Positions 24,057 to 33,740 of a stretch of 34,097 bases of DNA are shown in pieces (positions within the stretch are counted from its first letter, which is position 1; each line of letters begins with the position of its first letter). Made by a program: the position numbers and the translations under genes. Source of the DNA: Bacteroidota bacterium (GTDB lineage Bacteria > Bacteroidota > Bacteroidia > Bacteroidales > UBA4417); NCBI GenBank assembly GCA_022711175.1, contig JAKLFM010000003.1, positions 18,612 through 52,708 on the forward strand, read 5' to 3'. The notes beneath the pieces were generated by a model. It saw only the letters and a list, made by a program, of their open reading frames with translations. It made no database searches and was not told the origin of the DNA.

Positions 24057-26351
24057 ATGAAAAACCTTTACTTCTCACTGATTTTACTGTTCACCGCCAT
24101 CATGGCTTATGCGCAAAATAAGCCCTGGCGTGCCGGTGAAATGGAACTCAAAGTACATTTCAACACCTCGCAGGATGCAAAAGTGCTCGGCAGCCTGAAC
24201 CTCAATACCGACATATATCAACAATATGCCTATGCTTATGTTGTGCCATCGGAACTTGACATCATCAGAGAAAAGGGATTTAATTTTGAGATCCTTAAAC
24301 CTGATTTGAATACATGGTCAGCTTCGTTTGGCGAAGCCATGGTACCTCAGGGTTATTATACTTTTACCGAAATAAAAAACATTGCCGACAGCCTTGCATC
24401 TGTGTATCCTTCAATATGCAAAAAGATTATTATTGGCCAGTCGGCATCATTCCAGGAACTTGCAGTTTTAAAAATTAGCGACAATGTGAATGACGATGAG
24501 AATGAGCCTGAAATACTATTTGATGGCGGCATTCATGGTGATGAGGTAGGCAGTTCGCAAAATATTATCATGTTTGCCCGGGATATATGCAGGGATTACG
24601 GAACGGATGAAGCCATTACCAATTTGATCAATAACCGGGAAATATGGCTGTACTATTGTGTTAACCCCTGGGGCCGCGACAACATGAGCCGCTACAACAG
24701 CAACGGCATCGATGTTAACCGTGATTTCGGGTATATGTGGGGATATGAAGGCGGCAGTATGAGCCCGTTTTCGCAACCCGAATCAAAAACATTACGTAAC
24801 CTTCAGCTTGACAACCAATTTGTTGTATATACCAACTATCACAGCGGTACCGAAATTATTTCCTATCCCTGGAGCAACAGGGTTACGATTGCTCCCGATA
24901 AAGCTGCTTTCAACAGCATGGCTCAGGTATATTCACTCAGCTCAGGTTATACCACGTTGCCTTACGGGCAGGGGGCTCTCGTGATGTACCTTATTCAAGG
25001 TTCTACCAAAGACTTTAATTATGGTTGCCTGGGAAGCGTTGCCTGGTCGATTGAGATTTCTACCGATAAACAACCGGCAGGGAACCTCATCCGGCATTAT
25101 TACGAAGTCAATAAACCTGCTATGTTGTCGCTTATTGAGCACAGCGGATACGGCATACAGGGAACCATTACCGACGCGATTACAGGACTGCCTGTTGCAG
25201 CAGCAATTTTTGAGGGCAATAATTATCCTTCGTACACCGACCCTGCAGTTGGCGATTTTCACCGGTATCTCATCCCCGATACCTATACCCTGAAAGTGGT
25301 TGCCAACGGGTACGAACCAAAAACCATAACTGGCGTTACGGTATATAATCAGCAATGTACCACAGTTGATATCCAGCTGCAACCCATTTCGTGCCAGTAT
25401 GCCTACAGGACCATTACGTCACATATTCCAAATTTTGACGGCTATCAGCCCGGCGACGAAGGCTATTCGGCTGCTTGCACAGGCCCACCTGACCAGGTAA
25501 GTTATTCAATTGGAAAAGGCGGCTATGTGGTGGTTGATATGCTTGACACAATCTACGACACTTCAGGCCCCGATGTAATTGTTTATGAAGGTGATTATTC
25601 ACCTGAAGGATACAGTATATATGCAGGCACAACTCCTGACGGCCCTTGGATAAACCTGGGCTCAGGCAGCGGAACAGCCTCTTTCAACATGGGCACGTAT
25701 AGTGTGCAGCAAGCCCGCTATTTCAAAATTGTGGATGATAATAACGGTTCGGCCAATGTGAACGATGCAGGCTTTGAATTTGATGCCATCGCCTCGCTTC
25801 ACCCGGCTATACCCGACACGGTAGGACACCTTGCGGGCGTATTATACGACGGAATTTCGGGTTTGCCAATACAGAGCGGTTTGATTGCATCGGGCGACAG
25901 CACCTGTATTACTGATATTGACGGCCATTATTACCTTACATTGCCTTATGGCGAAAACATAGTGTATGCTGTGGCCGAGAATTTCGGCCCCGACTTTGAC
26001 ACACTTACGTTGCTTCCAGCCCAACTTTCAAATCACGATTTTCATTTATACCCCAATGTGGGCATTGTACATTCCTCATCAGAACAGGAAGCTGCCCTAT
26101 GGCCAAATCCTTCATCCGGACTTGTTCATATCTCGTTCAAAACAGGCTTGCCACAGCATATATCAGTTAAACTAGTTGATAACCTCGGCAAAGTAATAAC
26201 CGTAATAGCTGACAGTGATTTTCCGGCAGGTACTAATACTCTCTGCCTGAATCCTGATGATGTAAACCGCAAAATTCTTCCCGGCTTCTATACCCTTATA
26301 ATCGACGGATCAGGATATCACAAATGCCTGAAAATGATCATATCCAATTAA
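24057..26351 (+). CDS. Secreted M14-family zinc carboxypeptidase with T9SS sorting domain
   Basis: A 764-residue secreted metallocarboxypeptidase. The signal peptide is residues 1-20 (IMAYAQ). The M14 catalytic domain (about 115-360) shows zinc ligands His160 and Glu163 (GGIHGDEVGS) and His262 (NYHSGTE), the Arg/Asn-Arg substrate pocket (NPWGRDN, IDVNRDFG) and general base Glu333 (AWSIEIST). Two carboxypeptidase-regulatory-like beta-sandwiches follow (GIQGTITDAITGLPV near 365; GHLAGVLYDGISGLPI near 590), flanking a region with PDVIVYEGDYSPEGYSIYAG. The C-terminal ~80 residues (ALWPNPSSGLVHISF to the end) are a type A T9SS sorting domain, so it should reach the cell surface. It lies 195 bases after the exported peroxiredoxin gene, in which I see no strong promoter. 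Confidence 0.93.
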   Translation: MKNLYFSLILLFTAIMAYAQNKPWRAGEMELKVHFNTSQDAKVLGSLNLNTDIYQQYAYAYVVPSELDIIREKGFNFEILKPDLNTWSASFGEAMVPQGYYTFTEIKNIADSLASVYPSICKKIIIGQSASFQELAVLKISDNVNDDENEPEILFDGGIHGDEVGSSQNIIMFARDICRDYGTDEAITNLINNREIWLYYCVNPWGRDNMSRYNSNGIDVNRDFGYMWGYEGGSMSPFSQPESKTLRNLQLDNQFVVYTNYHSGTEIISYPWSNRVTIAPDKAAFNSMAQVYSLSSGYTTLPYGQGALVMYLIQGSTKDFNYGCLGSVAWSIEISTDKQPAGNLIRHYYEVNKPAMLSLIEHSGYGIQGTITDAITGLPVAAAIFEGNNYPSYTDPAVGDFHRYLIPDTYTLKVVANGYEPKTITGVTVYNQQCTTVDIQLQPISCQYAYRTITSHIPNFDGYQPGDEGYSAACTGPPDQVSYSIGKGGYVVVDMLDTIYDTSGPDVIVYEGDYSPEGYSIYAGTTPDGPWINLGSGSGTASFNMGTYSVQQARYFKIVDDNNGSANVNDAGFEFDAIASLHPAIPDTVGHLAGVLYDGISGLPIQSGLIASGDSTCITDIDGHYYLTLPYGENIVYAVAENFGPDFDTLTLLPAQLSNHDFHLYPNVGIVHSSSEQEAALWPNPSSGLVHISFKTGLPQHISVKLVDNLGKVITVIADSDFPAGTNTLCLNPDDVNRKILPGFYTLIIDGSGYHKCLKMIISN

Positions 26352-26369
26352 ATAAATATTTAATTTTTT
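26346..26369 (+). terminator. A/T-only hairpin at the end of the M14 gene
   Basis: AATTAAAT (26346-26353) and ATTTAATT (26358-26365) are perfect inverted copies around AAAT, followed by TTTT. The stop codon lies inside the left arm. Stability is low, so this is at best a weak terminator. Confidence 0.3.
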
Positions 26370-26377
26370 ATTACGTA

Positions 26378-26408
26378 TTTGTAATTCGGGAACGATCAAA
26401 TATTATTT
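26378..26408 (+). promoter_or_regulatory. Possible promoter of the Omp28-like gene
   Basis: TTTG at 26378-26381 is followed after exactly 19 bases by TATTATTT at 26401-26408. The -33 box and spacing are good, but the -7 box has two mismatches to TAnnTTTG. It leaves a leader of about 55 bases before the ATG at 26468. Confidence 0.35.
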
Positions 26409-26467
26409 TTACGTCCGTTTTTGTTTTGTCTCCGAAAAAATTAATCCAAACCAATCTCTGACACCCT

Positions 26468-28333
26468 ATGAAAAAAGTGTTACTCTCACTCTTTCTTGCC
26501 TTTATTGGCTCCACCCTGTTTGCGCAGGTACTGTTTACCCAGGATTTTAGCGGCGGTACAATGCCTCCTGCCGGTTGGACAGTATTTGGCAACACATCGA
26601 ACTGGGTTATCTCACAAACAAGTAATGCCGGCGGTGTTAAACCCGAAGGCAAACTTAAAAACACTCCTGCATTTACCGGTTATATGCGACTGATCTCTCC
26701 GATGATTGACCTGTCGGGACAAACATTTGTCATCCTTAAAATGAAACATACTTTTGATGGCAACAGCCTCGATATGGCTATTGACACCAGGTCGAATTAC
26801 GGTACATGGAACCGTGTATGGTTGAAAAATGCCACCGGATCGTTTGTTGGCGAAAACCTGATAATCCCGATTAATAATTCGGATGTAGGATCAACAAAGT
26901 TTCAGTTCTGCCTTTACATTAACGGTGCATCAACAAACTTTACAAGTTGGTTCTTTGATGATATCTCCATCTCCGTGCCACTTGCTTTTGATGCCGGTAT
27001 GGCAACTATTGACGTGCCAAACCTGCTCACTGGCATTCAGCCTGTTACCGGTAAAATTTTCAACGGTGGCATTGAAACAATTAATTCGGCTGATGTTAAC
27101 TGGCAGCTTGAAAATGGTAATATTCACACTACTAGCATCACCGATATGAATCTTACAACCGGTCAGTTATATAGTTTTACTTGTACTGATCCTATAGAGA
27201 TTGAACCCGGAAACTATAACTTAAAGGTATGGCTCACAAATGTAAACGGCTCTGCATCTGGTGATAACGACCTTACAAACGACTCTCTCACCAAGAAAAT
27301 ATTTGTAGTGTCATTTATTCCACAGAAAAAAGTAGTGGGCGAAGAAGCAACCGGCACATGGTGTGGATGGTGTGTTCGAGGCATCTGTTTCATGGATTAT
27401 ATGAAAGAGACCTATCCTGATACCTGGATCGGAATTGCTGTTCATAATGGAGACCCAATGGCCATTACTGAGTATGATAATGCGCTTCAGGACTTTTTAC
27501 CCGGCTTCCCCGGCTTCCCGAGTGCAGTTGTTGACAGGATGGATGAATATGTTGATCCTTCAGATTTGGAAGATGTGTATTTCGATCACATCAATGTCCT
27601 GGCGCCTGCATCAGTATCGATTGAGAACTTCAGTTGGGACCCGGCCCTCCGTAAAGTGACTTTTGATGTCCAAACTGAATTTATTCTTGACATTGACAGG
27701 GAGATGCGCCTTGCCGCCGTTATCACCGAAGACAGCGTGCATGGCTCAGGTTCCGGTTACAATCAGGCAAACTATTATGCAGGTGGTGGAAATGGCCCTA
27801 TGTGTGGTTTCGAAAGTTTACCTGGGTCAATTCCAGCTGCAAACATGTATTACCAGCATGTTGCCCGCAAAATTATGACAACTCCGTACGGTACAACCGG
27901 CAGCCTCCCGATACCTGTTGTGGCCGGAGTGAAATATTCGTACAATTATTCAACTACAATCCCTGCTACGTGGAATTATGATAAGCTGAATTTCATCGGC
28001 ATGCTGCTCGACACCGAAACGAATGAAATCATAAACGCTAACAATGTAATCAGTTCATGGGTGAGCACGGGAGAAACCCCTATGGCAAACCGGATAAATA
28101 TATTCCCAAATCCTGCCGATAACATTGTAACATTAACTTTTGACAAGACGAGCCGCATTGATCAAATTGAAATGATTTCGACAATGGGATCAGTTATACG
28201 GACATACGGCAGTTTCACAAATTCAGGCAAATCCTTCACAATCAATACTTCCGATATTCCGGCAGGTGTTTATTTCCTCAGGATTACCGGTAGTACCGGA
28301 CAGCAGATGTCGCGCCTGGTTATATCGCACTAA
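26468..28333 (+). CDS. Omp28-related surface protein with thioredoxin-like CGWC and T9SS sorting domain
   Basis: A 621-residue exported protein. The signal peptide is residues 1-19 (FIGSTLFAQ). Residues about 20-170 form a jelly-roll-like domain (TQDFSGGTMPPAGWTVFG; FDDISIS). A CARDB/Ig-like segment follows (about 175-280), then an Omp28-like domain with a thioredoxin-type GTWCGWCVRG (Cys299 and Cys302, with Cys307 close by) and a downstream PGFPSAVVDR resembling the cis-proline loop. The C-terminal ~75 residues (NIFPNPADNIVTLTF to MSRLVISH) are a type A T9SS sorting domain. Omp28 relatives are common surface proteins of unknown function; a thiol redox activity is inferred only from the CxxC. 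A strong terminator follows. Confidence 0.88.
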   Translation: MKKVLLSLFLAFIGSTLFAQVLFTQDFSGGTMPPAGWTVFGNTSNWVISQTSNAGGVKPEGKLKNTPAFTGYMRLISPMIDLSGQTFVILKMKHTFDGNSLDMAIDTRSNYGTWNRVWLKNATGSFVGENLIIPINNSDVGSTKFQFCLYINGASTNFTSWFFDDISISVPLAFDAGMATIDVPNLLTGIQPVTGKIFNGGIETINSADVNWQLENGNIHTTSITDMNLTTGQLYSFTCTDPIEIEPGNYNLKVWLTNVNGSASGDNDLTNDSLTKKIFVVSFIPQKKVVGEEATGTWCGWCVRGICFMDYMKETYPDTWIGIAVHNGDPMAITEYDNALQDFLPGFPGFPSAVVDRMDEYVDPSDLEDVYFDHINVLAPASVSIENFSWDPALRKVTFDVQTEFILDIDREMRLAAVITEDSVHGSGSGYNQANYYAGGGNGPMCGFESLPGSIPAANMYYQHVARKIMTTPYGTTGSLPIPVVAGVKYSYNYSTTIPATWNYDKLNFIGMLLDTETNEIINANNVISSWVSTGETPMANRINIFPNPADNIVTLTFDKTSRIDQIEMISTMGSVIRTYGSFTNSGKSFTINTSDIPAGVYFLRITGSTGQQMSRLVISH

Positions 28334-28358
28334 TCTGCTTTAGCACAATGCTTTATCG

Positions 28359-28397
28359 AAAAGGGACAGCCTGCAACGGCTGTCCCTTTTTGTTTTT
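28359..28397 (+). terminator. Strong rho-independent terminator after the Omp28-like gene
   Basis: AAAAGGGACAGCC (28359-28371) pairs perfectly with GGCTGTCCCTTTT (28378-28390) around the loop TGCAAC, followed by TGTTTTT. It lies 25 bases after the stop codon. Confidence 0.92.
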
Positions 28398-28520
28398 CGG
28401 ATGCTGGGTAAACTTTGCTTGGTATTTAACGGCTGTTCAGACTCTTACCATTTAGAACTGTTAACATTTAATAAATAATTTTTCGGGCAGGGTTGCGTTA
28501 ACCGGGTAAAATCACGCATT

Positions 28521-30047
28521 ATGAATCGTAAGGTCAGCATCCTGCACACCATAGCCGGTGCTCTCTTTTTCACCCTTTTGTTTTATAAACAGGCAACAGG
28601 GCTAAACCTGGTGATTTTCGAACTGACCTACGTTGCTGCCCTTATAGCCATGCGTCAGCTTGACCTCAGAAATAAAAACATGGTCATCACCGTCTCCGGT
28701 TTGCTTATCACAGCAGTATTTACTGTAATCACCCATTCAGTATATGGATATGTTATTCATTATCTAACGTTTGCAGTTTTTGTGGGGATGCTAATCTACC
28801 CTCAGGCGATGTCGCTCATTACAGCAACCGGCTTGTCGTTTATGAATATCGGAGGTTCACAATTGCAATTTTTCAGCGAACTGGCCGGCTTACGCTTTAA
28901 GGGTATAAATATCGGCTCGTTATTGCGTAAAGTATTGATCTATACGATACCCGTTATCATCATCATCGTCTTCATTATTCTTTACCGGAATTCAAACCCC
29001 TGGTTTAATAACCTGGCGGTATCCATTTCAAAACATATCGGGCGATGGTTCGATTATATTTTCAAAGATTTTGATTTCAGGATCATTGTTACTTTCCTGA
29101 TCGGAATTATACTATGTAATTATCTGTTAATGTGGCGCAAACATAAAAGGATTGTTGATTACGACCGCTCCTCAACCGACGATCTCCTGAGGTTAAGAAG
29201 AGACGGCCGGGGAAGGTTTAAAGTAAACTCGCTGAAGAACGAGTACAAGGCAGGTATTTTTCTGCTGGTTGTGCTGAACTTTATTATACTGATACTGAAT
29301 ATTCTCGACATCTGGTGGGTGTGGTTTCATTTCACCTGGAACGGACAATATCTCAAGCAGTTTGTACATGAAGGCACTTATATGCTCATTTTCTCAATAC
29401 TTATCTCCATTATCGTGGTTCTGTTCTTTTTCAGAAAAAATCTCAACTTCTATCCTGAGAACAATCTATTGAAAATACTTAGCTACATATGGCTGGCACA
29501 AAATGCAATACTCGCTGTTTCGGTTGGGGTGCGCAATGCATGGTACATCTATTATTACAATCTTGCCTACAAGCGCATCGGTGTCATTATTTTCCTGGTA
29601 CTCACGGTATATGGCCTATTCTCTGTTTTTCAAAAAGTCAGGAAACGTAAAACGCCATTTTACCTGTTTCGCACCAATGCAATGTCCCTTTATATTGTAC
29701 TGGTAGTAGGTTCGCTGATTAATTGGGATACGCTCATCGCAAAATATAACTTCAGCAGGGCCGAACGATCGTTTCTGCATCTCGATTTCATGGCTGCTTT
29801 GTCGGATAAAGCGCTGCCTTATCTCGATGTTTCGCTTGCCGACCTGAACAGAATTGATACGTTGCAGAAACACAATTTTCCAAATGAAAAAATCCGGTAC
29901 ATGAACCCCGGTACCTATCATTCGATCATTGAAAGCCGGAAAAAGTTTTTCGTTGAAAAATGGAAGCAGAAAAGTTTTCTGTCGTGGAATCTTGCCGAAC
30001 AATTAGCCTTTAATAAAATTTCCGGCGAAAAACAGCCTGCTCACTGA
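28521..30047 (+). CDS. DUF4153/DUF4173-family polytopic membrane protein
   Basis: A 508-residue integral inner-membrane protein of unknown function with about 11-12 hydrophobic segments. The first is ILHTIAGALFFTLLFY and the last is near SLYIVLVVGSLINW at residue ~395. The pattern LNFIILILNILDIWWVWF, then FVHEGTYMLIFSILIS, is what I recognise as the DUF4153/4173 family; the family name is from memory and a profile search would settle it. The C-terminal ~110 residues are hydrophilic. It is alone on its transcript: the strong terminator at 28359-28397 precedes it, with only an imperfect -7 element (TAATTTTT at 28476-28483) between. Confidence 0.75.
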   Translation: MNRKVSILHTIAGALFFTLLFYKQATGLNLVIFELTYVAALIAMRQLDLRNKNMVITVSGLLITAVFTVITHSVYGYVIHYLTFAVFVGMLIYPQAMSLITATGLSFMNIGGSQLQFFSELAGLRFKGINIGSLLRKVLIYTIPVIIIIVFIILYRNSNPWFNNLAVSISKHIGRWFDYIFKDFDFRIIVTFLIGIILCNYLLMWRKHKRIVDYDRSSTDDLLRLRRDGRGRFKVNSLKNEYKAGIFLLVVLNFIILILNILDIWWVWFHFTWNGQYLKQFVHEGTYMLIFSILISIIVVLFFFRKNLNFYPENNLLKILSYIWLAQNAILAVSVGVRNAWYIYYYNLAYKRIGVIIFLVLTVYGLFSVFQKVRKRKTPFYLFRTNAMSLYIVLVVGSLINWDTLIAKYNFSRAERSFLHLDFMAALSDKALPYLDVSLADLNRIDTLQKHNFPNEKIRYMNPGTYHSIIESRKKFFVEKWKQKSFLSWNLAEQLAFNKISGEKQPAH

Positions 30048-30150
30048 TGATTGTCATTGATATCTTTTTCGCTGCCTGTTTCAATATTGCGGAATAAATG
30101 CCTATTGCGACGGCCCGGCTGTTACCATTCTCATTAAAAACGATTAATTA

Positions 30151-30181
30151 CTGACTGTAGCAAAGCAATTTTCGCAGTCAG
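30151..30181. repeat. Inverted repeat downstream of the DUF4153/4173 gene
   Basis: CTGACTG (30151-30157) and CAGTCAG (30175-30181) are perfect inverted copies separated by 17 bases. A T-run (GTTTTT) occurs 10 bases later, too far for a standard terminator, so its role is unclear. Confidence 0.35.
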
Positions 30182-30223
30182 GGGCGTATTGTTTTTCAAC
30201 ATATTTATTAGCCCCAATTCCGG

Positions 30224-30257
30224 CAGAATTGATACCATTGGTATATAAAAAATTCTG
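30224..30257. repeat. Nested inverted repeats upstream of the C25 peptidase gene
   Basis: An outer pair, CAGAATT (30224-30230) and AATTCTG (30251-30257), encloses an inner dyad ATACCA-T-TGGTAT (30232-30244). It lies 43-76 bases before the ATG, where an operator or a structured leader would be expected. Confidence 0.5.
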
Positions 30258-30299
30258 ACATTTGTAACTGTAAAACATTCGGCCACCATATTTCACACG

Positions 30300-33200
30300 A
30301 TGAAAAAGTCATTCGTACTCATCAGCCTCCTTGCGCTCCTTCAATTTGTTTCAATTGCGGGCGAATCCAAACATACGTATTCGTTTAGCGATCCCGTGAT
30401 CTGCAAAACCGGCAGCTACCAGCTGATTGGTTTCACCGGCGCCCTGCAAACCGGATTGCCCGGCGAACCTGCCTTGCCCTACTGCAAGGTAAGCCTGTTG
30501 CTTCCCCCGGGCGAAACTGCCACCCGTATTGAATACAAATGGCTAGACGAAGTGATTATCCCCGGAACCTTCGTACTTTTTCCGCAGCAGCAGGTACGGC
30601 CTGTTTCGGATGAACCTTCCGGCACATTTCTGAAAAAGGATGAAGTATATGCCTTAAATACCAAATACCCGGCTGAGCCCTCGGGCAAAATTATTACCTC
30701 GTATCTCAACGGGCGCTCATTCGCATTTGCATCCTTTACCCCGGTGCGCTATAATCCATCAACCGGAGAAGCTTCATATTTCAAACAGGTCGAAGTTACC
30801 GTATATTCATCGCCATCGCAGCAAAGTATGAATGCGCTCAAAAACCTCCGCACCAGCCGTGAGGTTGATGATCAAGTTGGCCGATTTGCCGATAATCCGT
30901 CTGCAGCTTCTGCTTATACAACTGATAAAGCTGCTGCAACCGGCGGCTACCAGATGCTGATTATAACCACCAATGCTTTTAGTGCGGCTTTTGATGAACT
31001 TATCGCTCATTATCTTCAGGAAGGTATTGTTTGTGAAGTAATTACAACCGAAGAGATAAATGCTTCGGGCACAGGCAATGACTTGCAGGAAAAAATCCGC
31101 AATTACATTATAGATGAATATCAGCAAAATGGCATCGAACACGTATTGCTTGGTGGGGATGATGAACTGGTTCCGCATCGCGGATTTTATTGCTCGGTAC
31201 AGTCAGGATCAGGATATTCCGATCAAAATATTCCTGCCGATCTTTATTATTCGGCACTCGACGGCAACTGGAATACCGATGGCGATGCACTGTGGGGCGA
31301 ACCCGGAGAAGACGACCTGCTACCCGACATCTCAGTTGGTCGTATGCCCTTCAGCAACCTCAGCGAACTAAATGCAATGATCAATAAAAGCATTTCCTAC
31401 CAGTTTACTCCGGTTATGGGGGAGATGAAAAATGTAATCATGGCCGGTGAAAACCTTTATTCAAGTCCGCTTACCAACGGCAGCCAGTACCTCGAACTGC
31501 TTATTGGCACACATTCCGATAACGATTATACAACTTCCGGCATCCCCGAAAATTACAATTTCGATAAAATGTATGATGAGATAAGTTACTGGAGCGGCAG
31601 CGATCTCATCAGTCATTTAAGCCAGGGCAATCCAATGCTTAACCATAGCGGCCATGCCAACGAAACATACGTTATGAAACTAAGCAACAGCGATATCACA
31701 AACGCCAATTTTTCGCAGGTGAACGGTACCACACATAATTTTGTGCTTGTATATACACATGGTTGCCTCTGTGGCGCTTTCGACTACAGCGATTGTATAG
31801 CCGAGAAAATGGTTACCATCAACAATTTTGCTGCTTGTTTTGTAGGCAATTCAAGGTATGGCTGGTTTAATGAAGGCCAGACTGAAGGCCCATCGGCTCA
31901 TCTGCACCGTGAATTCATCGATGCGCTATATACCGATAAATACCTGCGGGTGGGCAGGGCACATATGGAATCGAAGATTGAAACCATGCCTTGGGTGACC
32001 GCTCCCGGACAATGGGAACCCGGTGCATTGCGCTGGTGTTTTTACGATTGCAACGTGCTGGGCGACCCGGCAATGGCTGTGTGGACAGATAATCCTTTCG
32101 TTGCAGAAGTCAGTTATTCCCAGGCAATACCGGTTGGAAGCGCATCAACAACCGTTACTGTGCATCAAAATGGCCAGCCGGCAACCGGGGTTGCCTGTGT
32201 TATTGTGAAAAACGGGCAGATTGTTGGCAAAAGTGAAACCAATTCTTCGGGAATAGCTTTCATAACCTTTGAGCCGGCTGTGGTTGAAACCGGTGATGCT
32301 TTTCTTTATGTTTCCGGCAATAACTGTAAACCGGCTGCATACGAACTGGAGTTTATTCCGGCAGCAGGACCTTACATTGTTTACCAATCAGTAATTGTTA
32401 ACGACGCCACCGGAAACCAGGACGGAATTCCTGACTTTGGTGAAACCGTGAGTCTGTCGCTCACCTTACAAAACAATGGTGTTGCTGATGCAACCAATGT
32501 TACGGTGACACTGTCGAGCGACGATCCTTATGTTACTATTACCGATTCAACCGAACAGTACCCCAGTATTCCATCGAACAGCTGGGTTACCATAAACGAC
32601 GGGTTTACAGTGAAGGTAAGCAGCGACATTCCCGACATGCATGAGATTGTTTTTAACGTCACTGCCACATCAGAAACTTCATGGTATTCAACATTTCCGC
32701 TCGTGGCGCATGCGCCTCAACTGGTACTTGGCAACATGACGCTGAATAACGAAAGTATTGAATCAAACGGACGCCTCGATCCGGGCGAAACAGCCATCAT
32801 GAATATTCCGATTTCAAATGAGGGACATAGCAACTGCTTGGACATGACAGCAACGCTCGGTTCTTCCAGTTCATGGATATCAATAACAAACCCTGTTAAT
32901 TTGCTCGGGAGCCTGCCGGCCGGGGGTAATGCAAATGCGGCTTTCGATATATCGGTTGATGCAACCATTCCGCTCTATACATTGGTTGGTCTCAGTTTTG
33001 CTGCTGCAACCGGGGAGTTGCAGATAAACCAGGAATACTACCAGTTGATTGGCGCTTTCGTCGAAGATTTTGAAACAGGGGATTTTACACAATACCAGTG
33101 GGAACAGGGTCAACACCCCTGGACCATCAACGGCGGATCACCCTTCGAAGGGAATTACAGTGCACGCTCAGGGGTTATCTACAACAACGATTCGTCGCAA

Positions 33201-33740
33201 CTAAGCATCGCTATGGAGGTACTTGGCGCCGACAGCATTTCCTTCTATTCAAAGGTTTCGTCAGAAGAGACCTTCGACAGGCTTCAGTTTTTTATCAATC
33301 AGCAATTAAAGGGCGAATGGGCCGGCGAAATACCCTGGCAGCGACACTCCTTTGCTGTAGAAGCCGGGCTGAACACCTTTAAATGGATGTACATGAAAGA
33401 TTTCTATAACTTTCAGGGTAGTGATTGTGCATGGATCGACTATATTGTGTTCCCTGCTTTCCGAAACACAACCGGCATTGATGGTAATGAAGCCGTGGCA
33501 GTTGATTTTAGCCTTTACCCAAATCCGGCCAATCGTGAATTGCGTGTAAAACTAAATATGCCACATAGCAGCAATTGTCGAATATCGATTATCGCTGCCG
33601 ATGGTAAGCTTTGCCATACGGAAAAACTACAGGCAAACAATGAAACCGTGATTGACATTTCAGGATTTAAATCCGGCTACTATCAATGCCTGGTCACTGA
33701 CGGACAAACAACGGTTGGCAGGGCACTCATAATCCGGTAG
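30300..33740 (+). CDS. Gingipain-like C25 cysteine peptidase with T9SS sorting domain
   Basis: A 1146-residue secreted cysteine peptidase of the gingipain family (C25). The signal peptide is residues 1-21 (LLQFVSIAG). A propeptide-like region runs to about 210 (GLPGEPALPYCKVSLLLPPG; RYNPSTGEASYFKQVEVTVY). The caspase-fold catalytic domain starts at YQMLIITTNAF, has the GGDDELVPHRG loop, and carries the dyad His452 (NHSGHANE) and Cys489 (THGCLCGAFDYSDC). Two Ig-like domains follow (about 605-690 and 695-880), then a MAM/jelly-roll-like domain (DFETGDFTQYQWEQG on) and a type A T9SS sorting domain (about 1070-1146, FSLYPNPANREL). Substrate specificity (Arg or Lys) cannot be assigned. Monocistronic by spacing; the upstream dyad at 30224-30257 may regulate it. 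Confidence 0.93.
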   Translation: MKKSFVLISLLALLQFVSIAGESKHTYSFSDPVICKTGSYQLIGFTGALQTGLPGEPALPYCKVSLLLPPGETATRIEYKWLDEVIIPGTFVLFPQQQVRPVSDEPSGTFLKKDEVYALNTKYPAEPSGKIITSYLNGRSFAFASFTPVRYNPSTGEASYFKQVEVTVYSSPSQQSMNALKNLRTSREVDDQVGRFADNPSAASAYTTDKAAATGGYQMLIITTNAFSAAFDELIAHYLQEGIVCEVITTEEINASGTGNDLQEKIRNYIIDEYQQNGIEHVLLGGDDELVPHRGFYCSVQSGSGYSDQNIPADLYYSALDGNWNTDGDALWGEPGEDDLLPDISVGRMPFSNLSELNAMINKSISYQFTPVMGEMKNVIMAGENLYSSPLTNGSQYLELLIGTHSDNDYTTSGIPENYNFDKMYDEISYWSGSDLISHLSQGNPMLNHSGHANETYVMKLSNSDITNANFSQVNGTTHNFVLVYTHGCLCGAFDYSDCIAEKMVTINNFAACFVGNSRYGWFNEGQTEGPSAHLHREFIDALYTDKYLRVGRAHMESKIETMPWVTAPGQWEPGALRWCFYDCNVLGDPAMAVWTDNPFVAEVSYSQAIPVGSASTTVTVHQNGQPATGVACVIVKNGQIVGKSETNSSGIAFITFEPAVVETGDAFLYVSGNNCKPAAYELEFIPAAGPYIVYQSVIVNDATGNQDGIPDFGETVSLSLTLQNNGVADATNVTVTLSSDDPYVTITDSTEQYPSIPSNSWVTINDGFTVKVSSDIPDMHEIVFNVTATSETSWYSTFPLVAHAPQLVLGNMTLNNESIESNGRLDPGETAIMNIPISNEGHSNCLDMTATLGSSSSWISITNPVNLLGSLPAGGNANAAFDISVDATIPLYTLVGLSFAAATGELQINQEYYQLIGAFVEDFETGDFTQYQWEQGQHPWTINGGSPFEGNYSARSGVIYNNDSSQLSIAMEVLGADSISFYSKVSSEETFDRLQFFINQQLKGEWAGEIPWQRHSFAVEAGLNTFKWMYMKDFYNFQGSDCAWIDYIVFPAFRNTTGIDGNEAVAVDFSLYPNPANRELRVKLNMPHSSNCRISIIAADGKLCHTEKLQANNETVIDISGFKSGYYQCLVTDGQTTVGRALIIR

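Noticed and set aside
24942..25382. Minus-strand 146-codon frame inside the M14 gene
   Set aside because: No homology pattern seen, and the sense strand encodes catalytic Glu333 and a regulatory domain there.
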